A stretch of DNA of 64,000 nt from assembly GCA_902651635.1 (NCBI GenBank), contig CACRSC010000084.1, positions 1,381,252 through 1,445,251 on the forward strand, given 5' to 3'. Of this stretch, positions 43,401 through 54,640 are shown one piece after another. The notes under the pieces were generated by a model, which saw only the letters and a program-made list of their open reading frames with translations, was not told the origin of the DNA and did no database searches. The DNA comes from Mastigamoeba balamuthi (Eukaryota > Evosea > Mastigamoebida > Mastigamoebidae). The translations under genes and the position numbers were made by a program. Position 1 is the first letter of the stretch; the number at the start of each line of letters is the position of its first letter.

Positions 43401-46400
43401 GTGTAGCTGCGTGATGTCGACCCACGCGGAGGTGTCTGTCAGCGGGCTGCGGCCGACGGCGATGGTGTTGGCGCGGGACTGGCCGGCGACGAGAGTGTGG
43501 TCGCTGAGCTGCAGGTTGTCGGACCACCAGCCGCGCTTGCTCGAGAAGCCCGCGTGGCTGTACGACGAGTTGTAGACCATCTGGTAGCCCAGGCCCTTGA
43601 ACAGCGGGAAGGCGATGAGGTTCTCCGGCTTGATGCTCGAGTACCCCAGGTGCGGCAGGTTGTTGTCCATGTGGTACCTGCGATATATAATTCTGAGTCC
43701 TGCTGCTGATCTTGGTGTTGGTGACTGGGGGGCCATCGAAGAGATGGCGTGGCGTGTTCATTACTCTAACGTAAGAAATAAACTCGAGAGGCTTGTAATG
43801 AGTGACAGAACAAAGTGAAACATAACAAAGTAGATGCGCTGTGAGCACTGATCGACAATAAGCAAAGTGGTTGCGAGGACCCCGAGCAACGAAGCCAAGC
43901 GGTGTGAGCTGTGCGTGAGAGGGTGCGCACCTGTAGGCCTTGTCCATGTGGTTGTCGTCGTAGTCGTAGTGCGTGAGGTCCCACATGTTGGGCTGGATGT
44001 ACCCGCTGGGCCAGTAGTCGTTGACCTGCTTGGCGTAGTTCCACGTCGTGCTTGCGTTACCCACGCGCCTGCTGAGCGTCGGCAGCGACCCCAGCTTCTC
44101 GCAGTTGGGGTCGTCGGTGCCCAGCGTCTTGGCGCACAGCGTCGCGTTCTGTATCCCCTTGCGCTGGTCCGTCGTCAGCTTCTGCCCCGACAGCCACACG
44201 TCCGCGTCCCTGAAGCACACCCCGTAGCTCGCGTTGTGCCCGCTCTTGATGTACTGCAGCTGGTCCGTCGAGTCCGGAGACTGCAGTGGCAATCGCGTTT
44301 TTCAAAGTCAAATTGTGTTCGATATTGTCCAAGTCAAAAACCAAAGAGACCGCACAGCGAACGACCGCGGGTAGAAGTCGGGCTCGTAGAGACGCTCCTT
44401 GCCGCAGACCTTGCCGGCGACGCCACAGAGCTGGTTGACCTCGTTGGCCTTGCAGGCGGTGACCTCGAACCACTTGGGATAGTTGTTGAGCAGCTTGAGC
44501 TGCACGCGCACCGTCGCCTGGTCGTCGCTGCGCCAGTCGAGCATCCGGTTGCCCCACCTGTCGAGCACCTCGAACGTCGTCGTCATCACGAAGTTGCGCA
44601 GCGGCGGCGGGATCGGCGGGTACTCGAAGATGGTCGACCTGACGGGCTGCGCCCACGCGCGGCCCCACACGTCCTCCCACTCGACGCGGCCCGTCTCCGG
44701 CGCCGCGGGTATCAGCAGCGACGTGCCCGTCGTCAGGTACTCGCGGAACGGCACGCTCGAGGTGCCGATGTGCGTGACGGCAGAGAACCCGTCGTTGAGC
44801 GTCACGAGACACGGCTCGTTGATCGGGTGGAACTCGGCAGAGCCGTGCACGGCCCTGTGCGCCGCCAGCTCCTGCTCGTAGAGGCCGTAGCGCACGAACG
44901 GCTCGAGCAGCTCGTAAGGCTGCACGACGCTGGCGTTGAGGTCGCTGCTGCCGCGGACGGCGAAGCGCAGCTTGAGGGCCGGCAGGCGCAGGGCGTTGAC
45001 AGGCGCCAGCGAGAGCTGCTGGGCGGTGACGGTGCGCGAGGTCCACGTCTCGCAGGCCTGCTGGGGCTTGGTGATGTCGTAGACGAGCTCGTAGACGTCG
45101 AGGCTCGCGGTGACGGTGCCGCTGAACAGCGTCTGCTCCATGTACATCTGCAGGTGGCTCGCCTGCCCAAACGCCTCGTTGGGCATGTTGCCACGCTTGA
45201 ACCGCACGTGCAGCTTCCCCGAGGCGTCGGCCCACTGTACAGTGGATCCCGCGGCATGGCGTGCACATGCAGTGTGAGATGGTGGGCTATCAGTTGACCC
45301 TGTGCACTCGATTGGCAACCCAGCAGAGCAGCTACGCTCCACAGAAAACGCAGCTCGGTGTCCCCACGCACGCGCAGACGGAAACACAGAGCAGTGGTGG
45401 GCATCGCAGCCCAGGGCACACAAATGGGCAGGGACGAGCAGCGCACCGTCTTGTAGATGGCCACCTGGTCGGCGGAGAAGGTGACGAGGCCCTGGGCGAT
45501 GGCTGCGCTGGCGTTGGCGTAGGGCTGCTGCGTGGTGAACGTGAAGACCATCTCGCCGCCCTTGCGCGTGTTGGCGGGCAGCACGTCGAACAGCGCCTGG
45601 TAGGCCGAGACGAACTCGACCTCCGGGTACGCCGTGTACCTGTTGTCGGCCCCGAACCCCAGCAGGTCGCCCGCCTGCTTGATCTCGGGCTCGGTGATGG
45701 GCACCAGGTAGTGTATCAGCTGCGCCTGGCCGCCCGACAGCGCCTCGACCCTGGCGGGGTCGATGCGCGGGCGCTTGCAGTCGAGCAGCATCGCGTTGGT
45801 CCACTCGCGCGGCACGAGGCCCGGCAGGTCCGAGCTGAACTGCCCGGCGACCGTCGCCCGCGAGGCGTTGCCGCAGGCGAGGTTGCCCGCGTAGCGGTCC
45901 ATCGAGACGACCGAGCGCGTGTCCGAGAGCCCCATGGGCATCGGGTACTTGGCCCACCAGTAGAGGTCGTGGCGCACGAAGAGCACGGGCTTCTTGCCGC
46001 GCGTCTTGTCGCTGGCCGCGGCCTTGTCGGCGGGCACGGCGCCGCCGTAGAGCACGCGCGCGGCCGCGGGGTCCCACTGGTCGAGGAACGCCATCATGCG
46101 CTGCGTGCCGTGCTCGTAGACCTTGTCGGCGGCCGCGAAGTTGGTCTGGCGCAGCAGGAACGTGTCGTTCTCGTTGTTGGTCTGGTAGTTGGCGTTGCGC
46201 ACGCGCGAGGCGTCGAGGCCCAGCGCGGGCCCGGCCCCGGGGACCTCTGCGCGCGAGTAGCGGGCGATGCGGACGGCCTCGTCCCACGAGGCGGCCAGCA
46301 CGTTGCTGCGGTTGACGAGCAGCTGGAAGTCGAGGTAGTCGTAGAGCGCGCCCGAGAGCGGGTACTTGTAGTCGGCGACGCGGTTGACGGCCCGCGCGTA

Positions 46401-48823
46401 GTAGCCCGTGTCGAGCGCGAGGTGGTGCGCGAGCTTGACCTGGTCCGTCAGGTCGATGAGCGGGCTGACCAGCGGCACGACGCTCGTGTGGACGACGCGC
46501 AGCGCGGGCGTCATCTCCTTGTTCTCGAGGTTCATGACGTTGTCGACGTTGGAGCCGCGGGCCCAGAGCGGGTACTGCGACGAGGGGTCGATGTTCATGT
46601 CCGCGCGCAGCAGCCCCGCCGTCGCCGCGTCGACCGTCACCCCGTACGCGACCGTGCGCGCGGCGCCCAGCGCGTCGATGTAGGCGGCGCTCGGGTAGAG
46701 CAGCAGGACCTTGTCCCTGGCCTGCGTCACCGTGTTGTCTGTGATCTCGACGCTGAACTCCCAGGTCCTGCGGGCGAACGCTGCCAGCCCCGCGGCCAGC
46801 GAGCAGTTCCACGCGAGGCTCGCGTCGAGCGCGGCCAGCGGCGGCGCCAGCGGCGGGGGCGCGAGGCGCGCGCACGACGTGCCGGCCAGCGGGGCGATGG
46901 CGACGCCGCGGCGCTGCCAGACGACGAGCGAGAGCGGGCCCGCGATGGCGGCGCTGAAGTAGTTGGTCGCGCGGAGGACGGCGCCGAGGCGCAGCGTCTC
47001 GAGGGCGGGGATGGTGCGGTTGACGACGCCCGTGACGTCGTTGTCGAGCACCAGCGGGCGCAGGGCTGCGAGGTAGGCGGCGTTGTAGGCCCACTGGTAC
47101 GACCACGACGAGTAGATGGCGTTGGCCACGTGCACGACGACGTGGCCGCGGCCGACGCGCTTGAACATCAGCGCGGGCGCCACGCGCGGCGTGCCTGCGC
47201 CCGGCAGCGCGTCGTCGAGGCCGCTCTCGGGGTCGTGGCGCACGACGGCGCGCCAGGCGACGCTCGTGTTGTACCACGCGAGCTCCGTGAAGCTCGGGTC
47301 CTTCTGCAGCATCAGCGGCGCGCTGACCAGCGACGTCCCGAGCCACGCGCCGTTGCGCGGCGGCGAGAAGCACAGCGTCCGCGCGGCGAACTCGGCCGCG
47401 GCGTCCGAGGCGAGCCCCGCGAGGTCCGCGTCGCGGCAGCCGTCGACGAGCGCGTAGGTCGACGTGGGCGTGCGGATCGTGTGGGCCGCGTCGAACGTCC
47501 CCGCGGCGACGAGGCCCAGCGACTGCAGCAGCAGCGCCGCCTTGCCCGACGACACGAGGACGCCGCCCCGCGAGACGAAGGCCAGCAGCTCGGCCCGTGC
47601 GGGCGCCAGCAGCGCAGCCAGCGTCTCGTGCGTGCCCTGGATGATGTCGGGCAGGAAGAGCACGCCGAAGCGGTTCTCGCCCGTGGACGTCCGCAGGGCG
47701 CCCGCGGTGATGTTGTCGGGCGGCAGGAAGACGAAGGAGGTCTGCTCGTGGCTCGTGGGGTTGTTGTCCAGGTACGTCTGGTAGTCGTACATGCCGCGGA
47801 AGCACTTGTAGAACCTGGGGGAAAGGGGGCGAAAAAAGAGTTCCGAAGCCGGGAATCGAACCCGGGGCAAGCAGGTGAGAGCCGCTTATGTTACCAACTA
47901 CACCACTTCGGAGTTCACAGAAAACTCACGTCCAGAACGCGATTCCATAAGGGCAGGCAGACTGGCAAAAAATCCACGCAGTTAAAGCAATCGCCCACAA
48001 ACGGAAAGGTCGGTTCTCTGAACGGGCCGTTGTCTGGGCATTCGCACTTGGGGTAGAGGTAGTTGTAGAAGGCCGAGCAGAACGAGTCCGACTCGTACGT
48101 GTGGTCCGTCATGCCTGCGTCGGTTCTCAGCGAGATCTGCAGCACGGCGACGCCGACGTCGTAGAGCGCCTGCGCCCGCGCCAGCTCGATGCTCGTGCTG
48201 CGCGCCAGCCACGCGAAGTAGGCCGCCGTGTTGGTGGGGTCCGGGAACCCCGCGGTGCCCTGCGCTCCCCCATACCAGCGAGATACCATCAGCTGACGTG
48301 GCCGGTGATCTCACGGGTGGGGAATTCAAGACAATCCGCAAAAATATCTGAGGGGGTTTTCGTCGCCAAATAGAGTAAAAGCGCTGTGCGGGGGTGGAGG
48401 GGGCGATCAGAGAGAATGAGGCGATCATACGGCGGTGGAGACGAAGGCGCCGTCGGTGAGGTTGACGGTGCCGGCGTTGTCCGAGGCGAAGGTGAAGGGG
48501 TACGGGTAGAGCAGCACGCTGGCCCTGTTGGGGTCGAGCGCCCTGGCCACGAACGTCCGTGCCCGCGTCGTGCTGCCCATGCGGTCCTGCACGGGCCCCA
48601 GCGGCACCACGACGGGGCCCTCGACGCTGATCCCGCGCTGCTGCCGCTCCCCCGCGACCCCCGGGGCCCAGAACGCCCCGCCGTCGCTGCCCGTGGCGTT
48701 GGGAGGCGGCGGGGGCAGCGGGTCCGGCGGCCCCACTGATACAACGACGGCCTCGAGCTGCTCGGCACCCACGCAGGCCAGCACGGCCAGCACGAGCAGT
48801 GCCGGGGCGGGTGTTCTTCTCAT
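40434..48823 (-). CDS. Giant type I membrane glycoprotein (2,449 residues), host of an intronic tRNA
   Basis: Nine exons: 48823-48431, 48259-47999, 47961-47930, 47814-45447, 45234-44356, 44280-43931, 43677-42999, 42900-42700, 42620-40434. All eight junctions are in phase with GT-AG borders. A signal peptide (TPAPALLVLAVLACVGA) starts the protein and a single membrane span (KKLLLLLLLLIPGFAAIGVCALLFYKRR) precedes a short Gly/Ser/Tyr-rich cytosolic tail. The ectodomain has many N-x-S/T sites and Cys in the second exon. Around FGVLFLPDIIQGTHETLAAL and FVSRGGVLVSSGKAALL it resembles a glutamine-amidotransferase-like fold (tentative). A cell-surface role is inferred; no family recognised. The 32-nt third exon is flanked by a 37-nt intron and the tRNA-bearing intron. 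The stop overlaps a donor-like AGGTGAGC. Confidence 0.8.
47832..47837 (-). terminator. Pol III terminator (T6), also part of the host intron's pyrimidine tract
   Basis: On the coding strand TTTTTT follows the tRNA 3' end by three bases and sits 16-22 nt before the splice acceptor CCCCAG. Confidence 0.75.
47841..47912 (-). tRNA. tRNA-Glu (anticodon CTC)
   Basis: Decodes GAG, the favoured Glu codon here. Acceptor stem TCCGAAG pairs perfectly with CTTCGGA, followed by discriminator A. The D arm is GTGT-AGTTGGTA-ACAT. The anticodon stem AGCGG/CTGCT flanks loop CTCTCAC with CTC at positions 34-36. The T arm is CCGGG-TTCGATT-CCCGG. Both internal promoters are intact: A box TGGTGTAGTTGG and B box GGTTCGATTCC. 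There is no tRNA intron and no encoded CCA. It lies in the third intron of the giant membrane protein gene, same strand. Confidence 0.95.
47962..47998 (-). other. 37-nt intron next to a 32-nt exon
   Basis: GTGGGC...TTTTTTGCCAG with a branch-like CTTTAAC. Removing it and the tRNA-bearing intron is the only arrangement I found that keeps frame; it yields a 32-nt exon (47930-47961). Confidence 0.75.
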
Positions 48824-49299
48824 GAGCGTCCTGCTGCTGCTGCTGCTGCTGGCGGTGGTAGGCGGTGCTGATGCTGTTGGGGTTTGGAAACGCGTGGGGG
48901 TGTTGCTGTGTGCCGCTCTTCTCACTTGTCTGGAGCGGGGTGTTTTTTATAATGTGCGTTTTTGGCCCTCACCGTTGAGAGATGGAAAAAGCGCTGCTTA
49001 CATCAGCAGCGGTGACGTGCGCCTCTTCAAAAGGCGCCCACACCCTCCTGTAACGTGGAGTGTCGTGCCCAAGGCGCTTCGCGAGGGCGCCGATGAGCGA
49101 GTCGCATGCGAGGCGCCGCAGAACGACGGAGAGAGAACCGGAGCGCCAACCGCCGGTGGCCGTCCTTTGAGAAGGCATTTCCACCCGCACCACAAGGGCA
49201 CCCACGTCCGAAAGAGGGCACGTCGGTGCTTCGCCTCCACCTGCAGCAGGTCGCGAGATCACCATCGGCGCTTGATGCTAGGGGCAGAGTGAGGGAGCT

Positions 49300-50344
49300 G
49301 TAATTGAGATCTGAGCATCTGCTGTCAAATGTGCTGATGCCACTCACAGTGAAGAAACGCAAGACACCTCCCCACATGGCCCTAAGTGCTTCACCACTGC
49401 AATCTACTCTTCGGAAACCACAGAAAAGCAGAGGATTGGTTCACACATGCTGCAATCACCTCATCCTGACCAGTCTGGTCCTTCTTCCTGAATTCCAAAC
49501 CAGATGTGAAGCAGTTCTGTCTGATCTACAACCTCAAGAAGCTCAGCAGGGCTTTCTATCTCATAAGAACATTGCAATTTACAGCACTGCAAAAACTATA
49601 GTATGCCTGTATATATCAGGATATATGGTATCTATGTAGTACATCTTTCATATGTGAAAGAACTTTTTGGATTTTCATATCTTTTTCCTGTACTTATATG
49701 AGAAAAACATTTCTGCACAGTTACCACACAGGTACTGCGCAGAAACTGCACATGTATTTTTCTCTTTCTCTCTTTTTCTCTCTCATCTCCTTCTTTTCCC
49801 TCAAACAAAGCACAATAAAAAGATGCTTAACAAAGTAATGTTATTAGCAGATGAAGCACGAGAGAGTCTTAGGAGCAGAAACACTAAGAGAGAACGGGCA
49901 GGGGGTTGAAGGCAGTCTCATTTTTCATGAGAAGAACAATAAGGATATTCACCTCTGAAATTGATAATGGTGTGATCACTTTTTGTTAGTCTGGTCTTCA
50001 TCTAGTAGTGCTGCTGCTACTGCTGGTTCTGGTGCAACTGCTAGACCTAGTACTACTGCTGCTCCTGCTGCTACTGCTGCTACTGCTACTGGTGCCAGTA
50101 CTGCTTCATATGCTGTTTCTTCTGTCTTCATGTGTGACACTGAAAAAGTGTTCCTAACACTGCTAGTATTATCATGCTTAACATTAATTCACTGTGTAAG
50201 AGTAGTGGTGGTGAATGAATATAATGTAAAGAGGAAACTGTTCTTAACTTAGATTAATATTTACATATTTGTCCGAAATCTCAGTACTGAGTTTGTGGTC
50301 TGTTATTAACAAGATTCACAGTCACTAACATTCATGCATCCTCT
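49300..50344. other. AT-richer region with short repeats
   Basis: Composition changes here from GC-rich genes to A+T-rich DNA. It includes a CT-rich tract (about 49745-49800) and a (GCT/ACT)n stretch (about 50010-50110). Part of it is a decayed reverse transcriptase fragment (49467-49560). No intact gene seen. Confidence 0.6.
49467..49560 (+). mobile_element. Truncated second copy of a DIRS-like reverse transcriptase fragment
   Basis: Resembles 50355-50450 of the larger fragment (CTGACCA..., TTCTTCCTGAA, CTGATCTACAACCTC) with substitutions. Only about 95 bp are recognisable. The second copy shows the element has been present more than once. Confidence 0.6.
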
Positions 50345-51640
50345 CACAGTCAAACTGCCCTGACCAAGTCTGGCCATTCTTCCTGAAGTCCGAGCCTGGC
50401 CTGAAGCAGTACCGTCTCATCTACAACCTCTAGGAGTTCAACTGGGCCCTCTTCTACTGCCCCTTCCACATGGAGAGCCTCTGACACCAACGTGAGGTGG
50501 CCTGCCCCAGCTGGTGGGCCACCAGCCTGGACCTTAAGGGCATGTTTCACCAGTGCCCACTACACCCTGACACGTCCTGCCTCTTTGGACTTGGCTCGCT
50601 CCCACGCTATGTCACCTACAGTGGCATGCCCTTTGGGCTCTCGCATGCCTCATTCTGGGCATCCATGCTCCTGCATCCTCTTATATGACACTGGCAGCAC
50701 CAGGGTAAAGCAGTTCTGGTCTACATGAACAACATCCTGATCATGGCCGCCACTCCAGCCCTCATCAAGTGTCACCACAGGGACATTTTACATGACTGCT
50801 GGATGTGGACTGGATGCCCCACCCCATGAAGGGGGTGTCCCTTGCCATTCAGCACCTTCACTTCCTTGGCTTCACTATCAACCTGCTGCGGGGCCACATC
50901 AAGGTGCCCAATGATAAGAGGACAGTGGTGGCAGCACTGCTTCAGGTCCACATGAGCCATCAGACACCTCACATGAAGCAGTTGTGGGTGACACTTGTGA
51001 GCATGCTCTGCTCACTGGTGGTGAACAACCTGCACCTGGCCCTCTGCCCAGCAACACACCTCTGCCCAGGGGTCGCCCCTGACTGCACGATCTTCATGAC
51101 GGCCTTGGCAGTGCTGGCAGTCTGCCAGGCCACCCAACTCATCACCAACAGCCCGGGCCACCCGATCTGGCAATGTGGCCCCACCTGCATTGGACATGGT
51201 GGGCCACGTGGGCTGGTGGGGGGCATCCAGAGCACGAATCTTCATGCAAAGGGCAACTGGACAGTGCAAGAGATGATCTGTTGCAATTCGGGCCTCCTTG
51301 AGCTTAAGGCAGTCCTTCACACCCTGGGGGCCCTGTCTGCACACCTCTTGGGCCACAACCTGTGCCTGATCGGTGATAATGCCAAGGCCCAGGCATATCT
51401 GCAGCAACAGGGGGGCTGTGATCCACGCTGCTCAATGGTCGTGCACGACATCCTCTCCTGGGCCTCTGCACACCAGGTCCGGCTCCTGACCCCAGACACC
51501 AAGAGGCTCTACACAGGGCGCGACCTCACGTTCACTGACCACTGGAGCTGGTACATTGACTTCATGAACTGAATGACCTCGCTGAGCCTGCACCAAGGAC
51601 TGATGGACCACTATGGCCCCTTTCACCTGGACCTCTTCAC
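50345..51640 (+). mobile_element. Degenerate DIRS-like retroelement fragment (reverse transcriptase and RNase H)
   Basis: Translated across frames it reads as a reverse transcriptase: YRLIYNL, DLKGMFHQCPLHP, YVTYSGMPFGLSHASF, then the catalytic box as YMNNILIMAA, followed by LHFLGFTINLLRGHI. An RNase H part follows (LLELKAVLHTLGALS, IGDNAKAQAYLQQQGG). The PFGLS and RNase H layout match DIRS/Ngaro-type elements. Stops and frameshifts interrupt it, and the Asp-Asp pair is Asn-Asn, so it is dead. No terminal repeats or tyrosine recombinase found nearby. Confidence 0.75.
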
Positions 51641-51968
51641 CAACATGAACAACCACGCAGTTCTGTGGTGGTACAGCTACTTACTTCCCACAGCCAGGCT
51701 CCCTGAGGGCTGACACACTGACCCACCACTGGCCTTATGACTGCCTCTGCCTGATGGTCCTGCCCTTCACCCTGATCCCGAATGTCCTGTCCTGATCCAC
51801 ACTGAGGACAAGGGGACCCAGGTGGCCCTACTGGTCCCCTTCCAGCTGATGGCACCATGGTGGCCTGCACTGCTCTGGCTGATAGTGGACCTCCTGCTGA
51901 TCAACGACCCCCACACGTCGATCACGTTTACGTTCCGTCGTGGAAGCAACTCCGCTACATGCCGCTAN
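51641..51968. other. Element flank up to a single N
   Basis: AT-intermediate DNA continuing from the retroelement. A single unresolved base lies at 51968, immediately before GC-rich coding sequence. This looks like a scaffold join. Confidence 0.6.
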
Positions 51969-52101
51969 CAGGCGCCACGGCCTGCGGTGCGTGCGGCTCC
52001 CGCGCCAGCGTGGCCCCCTCGGCTGCGGGGGCCTCGTCGGCCGCCAGGGCCACGAGCGCCAGGGACGCGAGGGCGAGAACGAGGACGGCGGGGCGGTGCA
52101 T
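51969..52101 (-). CDS. N-terminal fragment of a secreted or membrane protein
   Basis: Starts ATG at 52101 with a strong signal peptide (MHRPAVLVLALASLALVALA) followed by an Ala/Glu-rich segment (DEAPAAEGATLAREP). The frame remains open until the single N at 51968, then reaches a stop within a few codons. Composition matches the GC-rich genes, not the DNA beyond the N. It is probably the first exon of a gene broken by an assembly join or by the retroelement. Confidence 0.5.
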
Positions 52102-52485
52102 TGGGCTGAGCGTAGCGGAGCGTTGCCTGCGGGGAGGAATACAAGCGTACTGACGGCCCGGATATCTTCTTCAAGATCTTCGTTCGCGTGAATCCTGCCT
52201 ACGTGGCACCGACAATATCTCGAGGTTTCTCGGGCCTGGTGGCACGGGCCCTCCAGCCTCGAGTGCGAAAGCGCATGGCGCAGACTGCGTAGTTGCAGCT
52301 GCATTCGTGCGGGAGGGGAGCCAGATTCTCGGGAGAGGAATCGGGGGAGGAGATACTCTGCTGCTTCTGCTGACGTGGGGGGCTGGTATCTGCGCCTTCT
52401 CCCCCACACCCCATCCACAGAAACAGCTCCCTGCGGGCGCGTCCGGACGCACAGCCACCCGCACCCCACCCACCCCACCCGCACC
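52102..52485. other. Divergent intergenic region
   Basis: Shared promoter region between the truncated signal-peptide gene and the SNARE gene. It contains AGATATC/AGATCT-type short sequence (about 52161-52180) and no other gene. Confidence 0.5.
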
Positions 52486-53987
52486 ATGTCCTTCGAAGAC
52501 CAGCTGGGCCGCGGCAGCAGCAGCGGCGCGCCCCAGGCCCGCGCGCCCGCGCCGGTGGGCCGCAGCAGCGCCCTGGGAGGACTCGGAGGCCTCGGAGGCC
52601 TCGGCGGCAGCCTCGCCGACGCTGAGGCCGGCCAGTCCCTCGCCCGCTTCCGCGACGACGTGGCCCAGTTCAGCCAGGCCGTCACCGCCGTCGAGCAGAA
52701 CCTCCGCATCGTCGGCACCGCCCGCGACTCGCAGGACCACCGCAACAAACTGTGAGCAGGGCTGTCGGCTCTCAGACCCGCTCTCCTCTTTTTGCCTGCG
52801 GGGGTGTTGCCTGCGCCGCGTCATCTGCGCCCTGTCGCTTCTTCTCCTCCCGGAGGGCCCTCGCTTTGATGGGGGCAGGCAGGGGCGCCGGGTTGAATCG
52901 GCTTATTGATCTGGAAACTAGAGAGGTGTTTCGAATTCGCGCGCTTCCAGATTTTTGCGTGACGTGGCTGATACCTATGGCGCGAAAAACAGGAACGGGA
53001 GCGTCAAGACGGCGCAGCAGATCATGCGGCAGCTGGTCGACCAGACGAAGCGCATGGGCGGCGACGGCGGCCCGCGCCAGCAGCAGCGCCAGCGCATCAC
53101 CGAGGACTTTGTCCGCTGGTGCAAGCAGCTCCAGGCGCTCAGCAAAGAGGGTGAGCCTCTTTTCCCGATCGATTCCGGCCCCTGGAATCCAGATTTCCTC
53201 CGCGTGAATCCGCCCTGATTCCGAAATATCTCTTCCTGCGGAACAGCTGCGTCCAAGGAGCACACGCCGCTGCCGGCCAACGCACAGCCGAGCAGGACGG
53301 CGCGGGACAAGCTGGCGGGCATGGGCGACATTCCCGGGGGCCCCGGGTACCTCGAGGACGACCAGCCCGAGCGCACAGGGCTGCTCGAGGCGGCCAGGAG
53401 AGCGCAGCTCGAGCAGATCGACAGCGAGCGCATGATCTCCGACGTCGTCAGCACCGAGCGCGAGGAGGCCATCAAGCAGATCGAGAGCAGCGTCATCCAG
53501 GTCAACGAGATGTTCCTCGACCTCGCCTGTCCGTCTCTCCGCCTTCCTTCTCCCCCATCCCACCCAGCGTTTCTGGTCCCCCTGTTTTTGCCGCTTATTG
53601 CTCGCTTTCAGTTGAATTGCTTTTTGCTTTGCCCTGGCACTTGTACAAACAGTGTCCTGCTGGCGAGGGCGGGTTTTGTTTGCGATTCAGTTGATTTGGG
53701 GTTGCAGATTGAGTTTGAATTCAAAGTCCAACTTTCTCTGCCTCTGAACGCCTGGGGATGGGGGCACGGCAGCGCTGGTGCAGGAGCAGGGGGTGATGAT
53801 CGACAACATCGAGTCCAACGTGGTGTCGGCCAAGACCAACGTGGACAAGGGCGTCGAGGAGCTGCACAGCGCGGCCAAGTACGAGCGCAAGGCGCGCAAC
53901 AAGATGTGCATCATCGCCGTCATCGCGCTGGTCATCCTGGCCATCGTCGTCATCGTCATTGTCCTGCCCACCGTCCTCCTCCACTGA
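52486..53987 (+). CDS. Qa-SNARE (syntaxin family)
   Basis: Tail-anchored membrane-fusion protein. Exons 52486-52751, 52993-53150, 53247-53528, 53773-53987; all in phase, 306 residues. The order is a disordered Gly/Ser N terminus, a helical N-terminal domain (ARFRDDVAQFSQAVTAVEQN, SVKTAQQIMRQLVDQTKRM), a linker, the SNARE motif and a C-terminal anchor (CIIAVIALVILAIVVIVIVL). The SNARE motif reads AIKQIESSVIQVNEMFLDLA then LVQEQGVMIDNIESNV, with the zero-layer Gln in VQEQG, typical of Qa syntaxins (Pep12/syntaxin-7-like N domain, tentative). Intron donors are GTGAGC, GTGAGC and GTCCGT. Confidence 0.9.
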
Positions 53988-54640
53988 AGGCCCCCGCGCA
54001 GAGGGCGTGGGTGGCGTGGGGGGGGCTGTGGCTGTGCGGGACCTCGCCTGCCCGCACCGCAGGGCCTGTCCACCAATACCACAGTGTCACTTAACGGGTT
54101 CCCTTGCCAGTCCGAGTACTCATCAATTGACCGCTCGGTCAGCTGCGCCCGGCGTGTCTGGAAAAAAGGAGAGGACAGCGGAAGGGGTGTGGGGGTGTGG
54201 CAATCGGAAAGGGGCGGCTGCCCGTGCGGTGTGGGTGTTGGGCGTTGAATCGCGGCGGGCGGTGCGCATTTCGGCACGAAATTGATTGCCGGATTGGTGC
54301 GGAATGGCCAACGGCAAAAGCACAATGCCCGCCGGTGACCCTGGGATAGAGCGCCGGCGCAGCGGGGCGCATGCTGGACGAGGCACTGCCGGGCGATCTC
54401 GGCTGTGGCACGGGAGAGGGGTGGCTGGCGAAAAGGAGGCGGGGCAGCGTCAGAAGCTCCACGTGTCGGACGCCAGCGCACAGGCAACGGAGCGCAAAAT
54501 CCAGCGGAATCGCAGCTGATGACGACGCGGCGCATCAGCGCAGCCACAAAGGAACATTCTCAGAAGACCTCACACACACGAACACACCGAGCAGCAGGTG
54601 AGGGCCCTTCACGCTAAGCAACAGCAGCACAGCACCCAGC
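53988..54640. other. Intergenic region
   Basis: Lies between the SNARE and cysteine synthase genes, both plus strand. It contains one TCAATTGA octamer (54123-54130) and, just before the ATG, short CAGCA-type repeats that continue into the coding sequence. Confidence 0.5.

Larger units (their letters stand above)
47815..47929 (-). other. 115-nt intron containing a tRNA gene
   Basis: Donor GTGAGT at 47929 and acceptor CCCCAG ending at 47815; phase 2 on both sides. The tRNA-Glu gene occupies 72 of its 115 nt in the sense orientation, with 17 nt upstream and 26 nt downstream. Confidence 0.8.

Noticed and set aside
40506-48056. Long Arg/Val/Gly-rich plus-strand frames across the giant membrane protein gene
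   Set aside because: Low-complexity composition without motifs. The minus-strand exons have a signal peptide, membrane span and consistent phases.
47870-48289. Reading exon 2 of the giant gene straight through to the GTGAGT donor at 47929
   Set aside because: The frame is open but ends phase 0 while the next exon starts phase 2. Removing the 37-nt intron restores phase.
50010-50110. GCT/ACT trinucleotide stretch as a possible CRISPR-like or structured repeat
   Set aside because: No spacer structure; it is an ordinary degenerate microsatellite in eukaryotic DNA.
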